Origin: Salvia splendens
Lineage: Eukaryota > Streptophyta > Magnoliopsida > Lamiales > Lamiaceae
Length of the DNA stretch: 64,000 nt
Assembly (NCBI RefSeq): GCF_004379255.2
Contig: NC_056041.1
Location: forward strand, 16,027,559-16,091,558
Direction: 5' to 3'
The notes under the pieces were generated by a model, which was given only the letters and a program-made list of their open reading frames with translations, had not been told where the DNA came from and made no database searches. The position numbers were made by a program, and so were the translations under genes. Positions 35,271 to 46,974 of this stretch are shown here, piece by piece; the stretch's first letter is position 1; each line of letters opens with the position of its first letter.

Positions 35271-37467
35271 CTTCTATCAATTATGGTTTCTTCTTAGTTT
35301 ATTTTTTCCTATGTTTATGATTTATTCATCTGTATAAAGACCTCTCATTATTGGACTAAAAAGGTGAACTGTTTTCTGAATTATGGGTTTTATCTCTCTT
35401 GAGTTCTCTCGAATTATTCAATTCAATGAATTCTTCTATCCGACCTATCAAACGACTTTTTACAATCACTTGTGGATTCAATATTCACTTCATATCATGA
35501 CTTATCATTTATCAATGGTTCCTTCATTCCCGTTGTGGCGTCATTAGTCCACAGTTACAGGTCCATCTGCCCTGTTCTTTCTTAGATTCTTAGTCGTTCT
35601 TTAAACAAGCGACAACGAATCATATCATTCAAACTCGTGTCATTTCTAATTACTTTATTTTTTATAGGAAGGATAGAATATTATATTAGAGCGACTAATC
35701 TTAATTTGATTATTAATATTTAATGCATAATCTTAATTTTGTACTGGTACTACTCCGTAGACATGTTACCATATTTACAGGTAATCTGGTATTCAATAAT
35801 ATTTCGTCCCTGCAAAAACAAACAAGAGCACTTTCATCATTATATGTTTGTACATAGAGTGATAGAAATACAAAGAAGTTTTCTAACTTTTATTTATCAT
35901 CATTTAACTCTAGAAAATTAAATTTAATGTCGCGCGCTCTCATAAATGAAAACAAGTACTTGACTCTCTTACATCAAGAAGAAAATATCATTTATTAACA
36001 CTGCTACGAGACTAACGTGATTGATTAAAAATAAAATTAATAAGTATAATATTTTTAATTTTGAAACCACGCTATTTCTATTTTTCCAGCAATAAAACGT
36101 TTAGTGTTTGCTAAAAAATTTGTGATGTTAATTTTAAAAATAAAAAGAAGCTTTTGTAATTATATTATTTCCAAAATTGCATCGAATATGAATATTATCG
36201 TATTGTTTTCAAAATTGCTAAAGATAAAATATACCCGACTTCGAGCATGCTTAAAAAAGGTCAAGTAAAATTCAATAATCAATCTTGTGCATTAATAATT
36301 AATTTTCTTCCAATTGATTAGGTTCATTTCATTGACATGTATTACTATATGAAATTATATTTGGGCCGGTTCCAAACATTATCCTAATTTGGGCTATTGG
36401 TAGCCAGTTTTGATGACCATTATGCATAAGACGTAATTGTATCCACGTGTGCCCTTAAATAACCATAAAACAACATTAATCTTTTGTAAATATCTTGAAA
36501 AAATTCATTTGTTTAATGTATGGTAAATAAAAGTGACAGATTGTTCAGTCATATCTTCGTACAATTATATAAATATATATAATTGAAAAGGATGCATGTC
36601 AATGTTGATTGGGGCTTGAAAATCTTAACTGAGTATGCAATATTTTAATGAAAACCAATTAACATGCAGCCAAAACAATAGGGCAAAAGTTAAATCAGAT
36701 GAAGGCCAACATGATTTTATGACTGTATATAATAATTTCTATAAAACGTGTTTACTGTATCATTCATTTCCATCCACAGTGAGATTAAATTACACTTGAT
36801 TTTCTTACAATCTTAATTTATAGATGACCATGATTGATAAAAATACATGTTTCAGTTTAATTTGATTTAGCAACCAATGTATATTCTTTGAGATGATATA
36901 TACATTATTAATTAATTAAGTTATAAAAGTCAAAACAAACACAGTAATTGATGATAAGAATTAGATCTAAACTTTCATGATTTCCAACTTAATTGCTATT
37001 AGTGTATGACAAATTTAAATTAAATTTAGTTCTGAATATAAACTATCTTAAAAAGAATTATTTATCAATAAGTGACATAAGCAGTAAGAAATATCAAGTT
37101 GGCAAAAATAAATATCCGGAAATTAAATAAGCGTACAAAGGAAAAGCAGTTTTTTCAGTACTGGGCCGAAATTCTAGTTATGAGGTCTTACATAATAATC
37201 GTCTTAATTCAATTTTATAATTAAAGACTAAACAAAGCCCAAATACTGGTAATAAATTGGGCTTCATTTTTATATAGGCAATTAAACGCAATATGCAGTA
37301 TGCACCGATAGTTTAAGCTCACATCACACACCAATTTAATAAATTTGAAAAGTGTTAAATTTTTTTTAACGAGCTTCAAAGTTAAGAATAAGTAAGATAG
37401 CCCATGCACCCAATTTAACACAATCAACTATTCTGCCCCAACTAATTTCCAGATTAAATCTGGACAG
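35271..37467. other. AT-rich intergenic DNA
   Basis: No gene or classifiable repeat supported over 2.2 kb. Confidence 0.35.
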
Positions 37468-37476
37468 TCCTTTAGC

Positions 37477-37639
37477 GGAGCGGATCACCTACTCCACAAT
37501 TCCTACTTCACACTCACAATAAAATAAAATAATATTATAAACATTAGCAATTTTAATAAGTGATGGTAGGTCCATTTTATTTTGTTATGAGTGTGAAGTA
37601 GGAGTGGAGTTGGAATTGTGGAGTAGGTGATCCGCTCTG
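37477..37639. mobile_element. Foldback MITE with ~40-bp inverted ends
   Basis: GAGCGGATCACCTACTCCAC at the left returns as GTGGAGTAGGTGATCCGCTC at the right, followed inward by CTACTTCACACTCA and its complement TGAGTGTGAAGTAG. The flanks TCCTTTAG and TCCTCTAG look like an imperfect 8-bp target duplication, suggesting hAT or Mutator origin. Confidence 0.7.
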
Positions 37640-38411
37640 TTCCTCTAGCCATTTGAGTTAACATGGAGATGACATGACAAGTCCAACTCATTTTCGCCAT
37701 GAAAAGCAAAAAAAATAATAATAAATAAATAAATGTGAACTCATCGTCACATCGGACCCTCCACTTCCCCACTATGTCGCATGCATGGTTCGCTGCATCA
37801 TGAATAACACTTTGGCAATTGCTGTATCTATCTTCCATCTCCATTTACCTTTCTATTTTTAGGTTATATTCTCTCTAACATATTCAAGATGACTACTTTC
37901 TTGAATAACTCAAATTTTTAGGTGGTATTGTTTATTGAAATAAAGTAAAGAGAAAATAGTAAAATTGATATTGTAATGAGGAGAGAGAATAAATAAATTT
38001 TATTTCAAATATGAAAATATAATGTTTTAGTTGAGATAAACTACAATTAATGTGTTAAATAGGGGAAAGGGAGTACAACACAAATTTTGTCGAACACAAT
38101 TTGTTCAGATAACAAAGTGTAGATCTAGTAAAATGCCATCCTCGCGTGTAGGAGAGCATGGTCCCAAGCAAAGCGGTGACAATAGTGGGGCTACTTCTTC
38201 AAGGGTGGCGAAATTGATGCGGTTGTCAATTTAAGGATGGGTCATGGACGGGAGGAGATAATAGTTTAATTTGAATTTAATGTACCTGTTTTTTTGCCAA
38301 ATCGATTTAGTTTTAACTACTACATGGGTGTGTTAGGGTGATTCTTCAAGTGATAACATGACAATAAGTAATATGCAATCTGCAATATATATGCAAGCAA
38401 TATGTGATATA
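37640..38411. other. AT-rich spacer
   Basis: No gene supported; the short frames on both strands have no family features. Confidence 0.3.
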
Positions 38412-38810
38412 TAGACGGTTGGAATAAGGAAATTAATTAATTGGAGAACAAGAAGGCAAGGAATGAAGATATGACAAGAATAAAGAAGGAAATCAATGAA
38501 GATTATGGAAAATCAAATAAAAAGGATATTAGTATAATTAGAATATATTTTCCATGTTTAGCTAGAATTAGAGTCTATATATAGTTGTGTAACCATGGAG
38601 AGAATAGAATTCAAGTAATTCACAATGTAGTCTTTGAAGTTCTCCTCGTCTTTTACTTTATGCAATAGTCTTTTATTTTCCGCATTGTATTTTCTAACAT
38701 GGTATCAGAGCAGGTTCGATCATACGGATCGACACTGTCTATATATATATAAAACCCAAAAAAACCCCCCAAAAAAATCTCCTCTCTCACAATCGATCAA
38801 ATTCTAAGAG

Positions 38811-39400
38811 ATGGGTCGCGGCAAACTGAAGATGAAGATGTTGAGGAGGAGAAATCAAGAATCCTTACTATGAAGAAGCGAAAGAAAGGGCTAATCAAGA
38901 AACTCCACCAACTCACCACGCTCTGCGACGTCCCCGCATGCATGATCTTCCACGACCCTACCACCAATTCCACCTCAGTCTGGCCGGAGGAGGATCCTGA
39001 CCAGGTCCGCAGCCTCATCGAAGCCTACAAGGCCAAGAAAAATGACCCCAGTGGCGGAGTATGGGAGTACTTGCTGTCGAATTTCTTCGACCAGCGGCAG
39101 AGGCAAGCCGAGGAGGAGCTCGAGAAGCTGCGGAAGAATAATGTGGAGGGCATGTTTCCGACGTGGGACGATCGCCTCAACTTCATGGATGAGGCCCAGT
39201 TGAGGGAATTGGCTGCCACGGTGCGCGGCAAGGCCGAGAACCACAACCAGCAGAGGAGGAGAGAAAGGAAGCATTGTGGCAAAGGAGGTGGAGCCAGTAG
39301 TAAGGCCGCAATGGCTGATAGAGAAGCGTTGATCGGCGCAAGAAGCCAATCACGGAGGAACGGAGCAAAGGCTCCATGGAGTTCAGCGATTACTCACTGA
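38811..39400 (+). pseudogene. Captured type I (M-gamma, AGL80-like) MADS-box sequence
   Basis: The start MGRGKLKMKM is the N-terminus of an M-gamma MADS domain. One missing base near 38840 shifts the frame. The remainder continues at 38870-39400 as MKKRKKGLIKKLHQLTTLCD-VPACMIFHDP, matching the second half of the MADS domain; between them the shifted frame reads VEEEKSRILT as expected. The WP-containing segment (SVWPEEDPDQVRSLIEAY) and the following helix-rich tail also fit M-gamma proteins. The known family acts in female gametophyte and endosperm development. Here it sits only 100 bases after the primer site of an LTR element, where gag would normally be, and is intronless. Probably not a functional factor unless translation restarts at 38870. 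Confidence 0.8.
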
Positions 39401-40544
39401 TTTGGAGGTGGCAGCGAGCCCTAGATCAGTAGATAAAATCTGAATTCACGGTTTGTCCGGCCGAGGGGGAGAGGAAGAATGCGACCGAACAACTCCTTTC
39501 CAAATCGATGATGGACGTGAAGGCCAAAGAAGACCGATTTGATATTGTCGGAATGGCCTGAGAGAAGGTCTCCATTTCCTGCAGCAGTGCCTCCGGAAAA
39601 GAAGACAAAGAAGTTGATAAATTATCCGGCCTAGGGGGAGAGAAGGCCACAACCGAAGAATGACTATCAGACCAAAGGAAAAGATGACGAGTTATCCGGC
39701 TAAGAGGGTGAGATATTGATCAACCGAATGACTCGTCTTCCAAGCAGAACCACTAGTGGAGAGAATACTGCTGGAAAAAAGCTGAATCCCAGACACAACC
39801 ATATGATAATCGATCACTGCTGCAAAGGTAGTGCCGGAGATGGACAGAAGATGGCTGGCCCCGTCGAGAGAGAAGAAGCTACTGCCTAGGGCAGCCAAGA
39901 TAGAGAAATTACTTTAAAATGGATGAAACGTTTGGCCGAGGGGGAGATATCAGCCACTTGCCAAACGATTCAATCTCCGAATCAAGGAGAGAATTTCCGA
40001 GGACAAAGGCGGAGGGGGAGAGAGATAGCGTCGCCACACAGCCGCTATGAAGAGCTGGTAGGAATGGGATGTCGTCGGGAAGACGTCGAGAACCTGTTGC
40101 CAAAAGAGGATGTGATGGTATGCTCGCTGGTAATGCAAGTCCAATGACTGGCGAGAATGTAAAGCCTAATTATGGACGAGAAGAAAGGCTGAGAAGAGCC
40201 GTTGATAGTGGAGCCAGTAGCAAGGCTACAAAGGCCACCGAGAAAGCGGACGAGAAGAGGCCACCGAGAAAGAAGACATGATGCGCTATCTATGATTGAC
40301 ATGATGCGCTATCTATGATTGACATAGAGGCTTGGGAGTTGCCGTGAAGAATGACGAGAAGAAATCCAATAGAATGATCGGAGAAGGAGGGACTCCCAAT
40401 TGAGTTAAGAAGAAAAACCCAGAAATGGCAGGTGGAAGATCCAGTGACGGGGATGCACAATTGATGGCAATCACCTTGGCTGCCGGAGGACATGTTATCC
40501 GAAAAAAAACCAAAATTAAGCTTTGGACTGCAAATTAAATTGAG
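39401..40544. other. Unclassified interior of the LTR element
   Basis: Purine-rich sequence with recurring GGCCGAGGGGGAGAGA-like and CCGAATGACT-like phrases and a short duplication (ATGATGCGCTATCTATGATTG at about 40278 and 40301). No open frame with retroviral or host similarity recognised. Confidence 0.4.
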
Positions 40545-41265
40545 TCAAAGTTTTGGCTCCTAGACAAGAGCAAAAACTGTCTAGATTAGCTCCTCGACAA
40601 GAGTCAAAACTGTCTGATTTAGCTCCTCGACATGAGTCAAAACTGTCAGAACTAGCTCCTTGACAAGAGTCAAAACTGTCAGAATTAGCTCCTCGACAAG
40701 AGTCAAAACTGTTAGAATTAGCTCCTAGATACGAGCTAAAACTGTCTGATGGCTCCTTGATATGAGTTAAAACTGTCTGATGGCTCCTTGATATGAGTTA
40801 AAACTGTCTAAGATGGCTTCTAGATACGAGCTAAAACTATCTAAGATGACTCCTTGATATGAGTTAAAACTATCTAAGATGGCTCCTAGATACGAGCAAA
40901 AACTATCTAAGATAGCTCCTAAATATGAGTAAAAACTGTTTAGACAAGCTCCTTGACACGAGTTAAAACTGCCAACAAAAAATTGAAGAGCTCCTTGACA
41001 CGAGTTAAAACTGTCAACAGAAAATTGAAGAGCTCCTTAACACGAGTTAAAACCATCACCAGAAAATTGAAGAACTCCTTGAAACGAGTCTAAACTTTCA
41101 ATGATGAATGAAGAGCTCCTTGAAACGAGTCTAAAACTTTCAATAACTCTTTGATACGAGCCTAAACAATCAATGATGAATTGAAGAAGCTCTATGATAC
41201 GAGCATAAACTGTCAATGGAAATTAAAGAACTCTTAAATACGAGTATAAACTATATATCAAACTA
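40545..41265. repeat. Tandem array, about 20 copies of a 31-42 bp unit
   Basis: The repeating unit is AGCTCCTTGACACGAGTTAA then AACTGTC plus a variable spacer. Copies at the left are 31-33 bp with CTGTCTGATTT-type spacers; from about 40945 the unit lengthens to ~42 bp with an AGAAAATTGAAG spacer. Several copies can form a small GCTC...GAGC hairpin. It lies just upstream of the polypurine tract of the LTR element. Confidence 0.9.
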
Positions 41266-41605
41266 AAGATCGTGCAAGTTAAGTGCCGAAAAAGTCGACA
41301 CTCAACTTGAGGGGAAATGTTGGAATAAGGAAATTAATTAATTGGAGAACAAGAAGGCAATGAATGAAGATATGGCAAGAATAAAGAAGGAAATCAATGA
41401 AGATTATGGAAAATCAAATAAAAAGGATATTAGTATAATTAGAATATATTTTCTATGTTTAGCTAGAATTAGAGTCTATATATAGTTGTGTAACCATGGA
41501 GAGAATAGAATTCAAGTAATTCACAATGTAGTCTTTGAAGTTCTCCTCGTCTTTTACTTTCTGCAATAGTCTTTTATTTTCCGCATTGTATTTTCTAACA
41601 TAGAC

Positions 41606-42400
41606 CAACAATTCGGTATATGGTTCCAAGCAATATGAGATATAAAATCAAAACACTATCGCGACACCATAGTTAAAATGACAACCTAGACAAACAATCT
41701 GCGATACATTGAGAAGCAGTCTGTGATACATCGACAAACAACTCGGCATATAGTTCCAAACAAAATGTGATAAGAAATCAAAGATAATCAAGCAATCTAC
41801 GATATATAGGCAAACAAGTCTGCCACGTGGCATGCTAAGATTGAATCTGCTCCTAAATCTAAGGGTTCTCATTGGTGATACATTGTCATTTTAAAAGTGG
41901 TTGTCGTCATAATACAATCCTTTAACTATATTCTGAGTTATCCAAACAATGATGTTGTAGGTAATATAAATATTTGATTCTGTTATATAGAATTCAATTT
42001 AGGCAAAATTCGATTTTAGGAAAATTGATATGCGTTTTAATATATTTTAATTTGCTGATAAAGACTTAAATGTACATTTAATTAGTGTATTTAATGCCTA
42101 TTTGGCCATAAATTACTCAATAAGTTACTGTACTAGTGAAGATGTGAAACTGATCTCTATCTCTGATAGATGTTACCACTCATAATTCATAAAACATAAA
42201 ATTTGATACTAATTTTTTAATTATAATCACACAATTAACTAGTAAGTAACTAAAATCCCTAATTTTTTACGTTTAAGACAAAAATAAATGGAAATATGGA
42301 GGTGCCAAATATCTGGCAGAAGCCACGTGTCTGAATCATGAATCCTCCAATTTGCAAGTTGTAAACCCGACCCGACAAGACCGACCGCTCCATTACCGAC
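41606..42400. other. Spacer upstream of TFIIB
   Basis: No gene seen. Near 42320 there is a CACGTG G-box (GCCACGTGTC) within the likely TFIIB promoter. Confidence 0.35.
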
Positions 42401-42415
42401 TCCCCCCCTTCTCTG

Positions 42416-42426
42416 TCTATATATAC
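42416..42426 (+). promoter_or_regulatory. Candidate TATA box of TFIIB gene
   Basis: TCTATATATAC, followed by a CT-rich leader, about 165 bases before the first ATG of TFIIB. Confidence 0.5.
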
Positions 42427-42587
42427 CGCCTCTCGTATCCCTATCTCTCTCTATCTCATATTGTCTCCGAGCAGAGCGTTTCAGAGAGAGAAACAGTGTG
42501 ATCGGAACCTTCGTATATCCACCCAGGCCAGATCAATTTTCAATTGTTGACCTAATCGGAATTGGGGAAAAATTCGATACATACACT

Positions 42588-45208
42588 ATGATGTCTGACA
42601 CATATTGTCCGGACTGCAAGAAGAACACGGAGGTGGTGTGCGATCACGCTGCGGGAGACACCGTCTGCTCGGAGTGCGGCCTCGTGCTGGAAGCCCGCTC
42701 CATCGACGAGACGTCTGAGTGGCGGACTTTCGCCGATGATTCCGGCGACCACGATCCGAATCGTGTCGGAGGACCCGTCAACCCGCTTCTAGGGGACGCG
42801 GCGCTCTCCACAGTCATCTCGCGGGCCACTAATGGGGCGAATGTGGATATGTCTCTCACCCGCCTGCAGAATCGGGGAGGGGATCCGGACCGGGCTCTGG
42901 TCTTGGCGTTTAAGACGATTTCTAGCATGGCCGATAGGTCCGTGATTGGTGTTTTGCTTTTGGTTTGATTTTATTTTTCTAGGGTGGTTTTGATATTGGG
43001 GGTTTTTGAGGTGGCTGCTGGTTGAGTTGTTTAGGGTTTTGATGAGATGTTAGGGTGAAATTGAGAACAATTATCGATTGGGCTATTTTGATTCTAATGT
43101 GTTGGTATGATTAATCGACGGGGGTTGACAATCACAGCTGTAATGACTGAATCTTAGGTCGATTTTGAATTATTGGTAGGAGAGGTTGTGTTGATTGAGC
43201 TGAAAGTTGGAAAGTTCGAGTCTTGCAGTTGAAAGGATCAAAAGATTAAGTAGTTGATTGATGGAAATTGTTATCGATGTGCTGGTTCTTGTTTTCTGAA
43301 TTGAGCATCATTCAACAAAGTCCATGACATTCATGAGTTTTGTACATTTTGGATTTTTGGTTTCTGTGCGTTTGATGTTGAGTTCAGTATCTCTACCTGT
43401 TGTTAGGCAGAAGCTTTGTCTGACATTATGCACTCTTCTTGTTTTCAGGTTAAGTCTTGTAACAACCATTAAGGTATGTTAACTGCTTGATCGATTTTTA
43501 TATGTTAATACGCAAGAAAAGTTTGGCATATGATTTTATTATGTTCAAATTCGTTTGTGTATTTTTGCTAACCAGCCCGAGGCCAAAAAGCTTAACTTTT
43601 TCCCTTGTTCATACCCTATTTAAGGATCGTGCAAGTGAAATATATAAAAGGTTGGAAGATCAGAAGTGTACAAGGGGTAGAAACTTGGAGGCCCTAGTGG
43701 CTGGCTGTATTTATATTGCTTGTAGGCAGGAAAGCAAGCCACGCACGGTAAAAGGTGCCCTACTTAAACCGTGTTGATATCTATCACTTAAGTTTGCCCC
43801 ATGTATGAAGTCCTCTAAATCACTTGAGTGTCAACTAGAAATATGCTCAATTGTTGCTGGAGCGACAAAGAAAGAAATTGGTCGGGCAAAAGAATTTATT
43901 GTGAAACAGTTGAAGGTTGAGATGGGCACATCAATGGAGATGGGCACGATTCATGCAGGGGATTATCTGGTGAGTGTTCTGGGAAATAAGAAGGTTATGA
44001 GAAGTTGCTAATGTGGATACTGTCATTTTTAAGCCTGTTACCTTTCACTTACACGTCATGTATTAGTTTAATATATGATGGTCGTCTTTTCTGCTGTACA
44101 GAGACGTTTTTGTTCTATTCTTGGCATGAGTAATGAGGAGGTAAAAGCAGTACAGGAAACTGTGCAGAAGGCAGGGAACTTTGATATTAGGTACTACGAT
44201 ATTCTCGGTTATTCCTAGCCATTTTTCATATTATTTCATTACTATTGCCTGGCCTTGTCATCTTATGACAGTTCTATTTGAATCTGAAGCCCTGTTGCAA
44301 AAAAAAATTGTGTGCATAAGAAAGTTATACATGACTATAGATCATACAATAAGTGAGGACGTTGGCTGTAGTAATGCTCAATGATTTAGAAATTGGGAAC
44401 TTAGATAAGGACTACCCTTGGCTGTCTTTGTGGCATCTGATATGCATAAAGAAGATGTTGGTCTGGCATTTTGCTCCCAAGGCTGAATCTTCCGATGTAA
44501 AGAGAAACTGAATGGTGTGGAAGGTTTTCTTGGAACCACGTGCAGCGTCGTTCTTGAAAGTGAACCTTTGGAGCTTGGAGGAGGAAGAGAGAAAAGTAGG
44601 AACTGCATTAGCTATGTCGATATCCATGTTGTTGAGCAATAGGTTATGTATAGCCTAATACATTTTAGTTATTATACATTAAGTGCTTGGTTATTGTATC
44701 TGGTTGAGACGTTTTGTACTGCCAGCAGTATGTTGCTCTTGACGTGCTTCCTAGCTGCCAGTAGTTCCACCGAAAACTATTTGCAACTTGCGACTATGCC
44801 TAAGCCCATGCCTGATCTATGTTATCGTTGTTGTATTGCAGGAGGAGTCCAATATCTATTGCTGCAGCCATCATTTTTATGATAACTCAGCTATCTGAAT
44901 CCAAGAAACCCCTAAGAGGTAAAGAGGTTCTGTGGTACTGTGATTTTTCGCATTTCAATGGCAACAATTGCATAACCCCCTTATGGTGATCTAAGCATTT
45001 GGATTTCACACTATCAAGATTGTATAACCAATTTCTTTCACTGAAACTTCAAAATGGTGTGCTTGCAGATATCTCGCTTGCGACTACTGTGGCAGAAGGT
45101 ACGATCAAGAATGCGTACAAGGATCTCTATCCCCACGCCACCAAGATCATACCTGAATGGTATTCAAAGGAAAGGGACCTCAAGAATCTTTCGAGCCCTA
45201 AATCGTAA
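42588..45208 (+). CDS. TFIIB: Transcription initiation factor IIB, 7 exons
   Basis: TFIIB bridges promoter-bound TBP and RNA polymerase II in the nucleus. Exons: 42588-42937, 43449-43473 (25 nt), 43625-43754, 43839-43969, 44102-44190, 44842-44918, 45069-45208. They join in frame to 313 residues, the usual plant length. The N-terminal zinc ribbon is CPDCKKN...CSECGLVLE. The linker follows ([22 protein letters not shown]). The first cyclin fold includes [13 protein letters not shown] and [18 protein letters not shown]; the second includes [34 protein letters not shown] and [17 protein letters not shown]. Two ATGs are adjacent (42588, 42591); the second gives the more usual MSDT start. A linker in the first repeat differs from typical plant TFIIB ([14 protein letters not shown] region), which is ordinary divergence. 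Confidence 0.95.
44412..44639 (-). other. Antisense open frame inside TFIIB intron 5
   Basis: A 75-residue frame, [20 protein letters not shown]..., lies opposite to TFIIB within the 651-base fifth intron, in a GC-richer patch than the rest of the intron. I recognise no domain. It may be an inserted fragment of another gene's coding end, or chance. Confidence 0.2.
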
Positions 45209-45682
45209 ATGACAGACCTCTTGAAAAATGCTTTGATCCGAGAAAACAAGGAAAAAGTGCAAGAGGGGAAACAGGCTATACGGATTTTTCTCTTCTTTTC
45301 CTGCCGTGACAGTCGCAAACTTCCCATTTATGAGGTTGCTTGGCTGTGTTGACCTTTGTTGAATCTTGTTGTTTCCCCCTATTATCAATGCACAGTCTCG
45401 TTTTACAAAATTTGATTTACGTATCCCTTATTATCATAAGTAATGATCTAATATGATGGTAGATTAGAAGAAATGGAAAACTCGTACAAGTAGTAGTCCA
45501 TTTTGCAAAACTTGCATTTTCCTATTTGGTAGTATTATCTTTCTATTCCTTACTAATCTTTACTTTGTTTTCAAATTTGTACTTGAACACATTTATGATT
45601 TTTAAAAAAGTTCTTGACTTCATTTTAAAAAATTTAATTTAATTTTCACACTATAACATCTGCTATAGTTTTGTAGCTACTC
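45209..45682. other. TFIIB 3' flank
   Basis: 3' UTR and AT-rich spacer; nothing else recognised. Confidence 0.4.
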
Positions 45683-45685
45683 TTA

Positions 45686-46083
45686 GAGCATCTCCAATGG
45701 CGGACGTCCGGCCGGACATCCGCGACGGGCGACCGGGACGTCCCGTAAGGACGTCGGAGGTCCTCGGACGTTCGGGCGACGGGCGGGCGGACGTCCGCCA
45801 TTGTGGCGTGGGTCGGACGTCCGGTATTAAATTTTTTTTATGAAATAGTTAATTTTTCCCGTTCGTATTCGTGTTGAAATTTTATTTCCGTAAACATAAA
45901 TTGCTTTATTTATGAATTTGTGATTTTTTTATTGCGGGAAGTCCTAGTGGGAAGGGTGATGGGAAGGGCGGATTGTGCAGGGGAAGTCCTAGTGACGTGA
46001 CAGTGGGATGGGAAGTCCTAGTGACGTGACAGGAAGTGTTTTTGGGAAGTCCTAGTGGATGTCCGAGTGCATTAGATATGCTC
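45686..46083. mobile_element. PIF/Harbinger-type MITE
   Basis: 398 bp with TTA on both sides (45683-45685, 46084-46086). Ends GAGCATCTCCAATG and, on the right, ATATGCTC are the short inverted repeats. The left part is GC-rich with many GGACGTCC palindromes; the right part has three or four copies of GGGAAGTCCTAGTG. Non-coding. Confidence 0.7.
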
Positions 46084-46086
46084 TTA

Positions 46087-46974
46087 TAATGAATACTACT
46101 TGGAAAATTTAGTGCAACTGAATCGAGTTGAATATAATTAAACCTCAAAATACAATAAATACTCCAACAAAAGTAGCAATTATATTCAAAATTACAAACA
46201 AGTAAAATTAATATACAAAAGGTTTAACCCTATAAAAATTAGGAAATAGATGAATATTTTATTGCAATGTTATATCGTGATTATATTATATGAAATTTAA
46301 CAAAATTAAGTTGCTATTAGTGACTTTCTTTGAACTTATTAAGAAGCAATTAAAGTAATAATAGTATTATATTATTGTAGAGTCATGCAATACATAAATT
46401 ACTAAATAGTTTTCGTAAACAAATATACAAATATTTTTAAAAGAGGATTGATCCCTCAACGTGGCACATAAATATAACCCAATAGCGATGAGGAGGTGGC
46501 AAAATTAACCATTTATTTGAAGTAGTACTACAAATTAGAAATTACTATATAATCAAAATTAGTTCAAATTCGATATGGCTATGGAAATACATGTAGATGT
46601 AGTCAAGGGACATGCTTTCTATAATTCAACTTAATTAGTATCTTTTCATTCTTTGTTTGGATCCGATTTGATTAGTAGATGAGTTGGAACCATAATTTGG
46701 CCAATATCATGTTAAGAGATTACTTGTAGTATATGTAAAAACGTGGCACCACATTGACTTATCACGTATGCAACGTTGTTCTATATTTATGCAAATGATT
46801 TAATGAATTTTGAATTCACAACAAATTAACGACATAAAAAATAGTAGTAGTAACAATTTATATTTTCATTAAAAAAATACTTCTGTAGTAGAATACTGTT
46901 ACAATTACAATTATGTAGACAAGTAATGCCCCAATTACAATTACGTAGACAAGTAATGGGGCATGCATCGCATC
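46087..46974. other. AT-rich spacer and UGT 3' flank
   Basis: No gene seen. A short duplication (CCAATTACAATTA-GTAGACAAGTAATG) lies just after the UGT stop codon. Confidence 0.35.

Larger units (their letters stand above)
38417..41600 (+). mobile_element. Non-autonomous LTR retrotransposon carrying a MADS-box sequence
   Basis: The two 283-bp LTRs (38417-38699 and 41318-41600) differ at about five visible positions, including the first base of the left LTR (GG for TG). The 5-bp duplication TAGAC flanks the element (38412-38416, 41601-41605). Directly after the left LTR is TGGTATCAGAGC (38700-38711), the initiator-methionine tRNA primer site. Before the right LTR is the purine tract TTGAGGGGAAA. 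No protease, RT or integrase is present in the 2.6-kb interior, so it depends on a partner element. The interior holds a MADS-box fragment, about 1 kb of unclear sequence, and a tandem array. Confidence 0.9.

Noticed and set aside
42498..42587. N-terminal extension of TFIIB
   Set aside because: The open frame runs upstream to 42498 but begins with GTG, not ATG; the first ATG is 42588.
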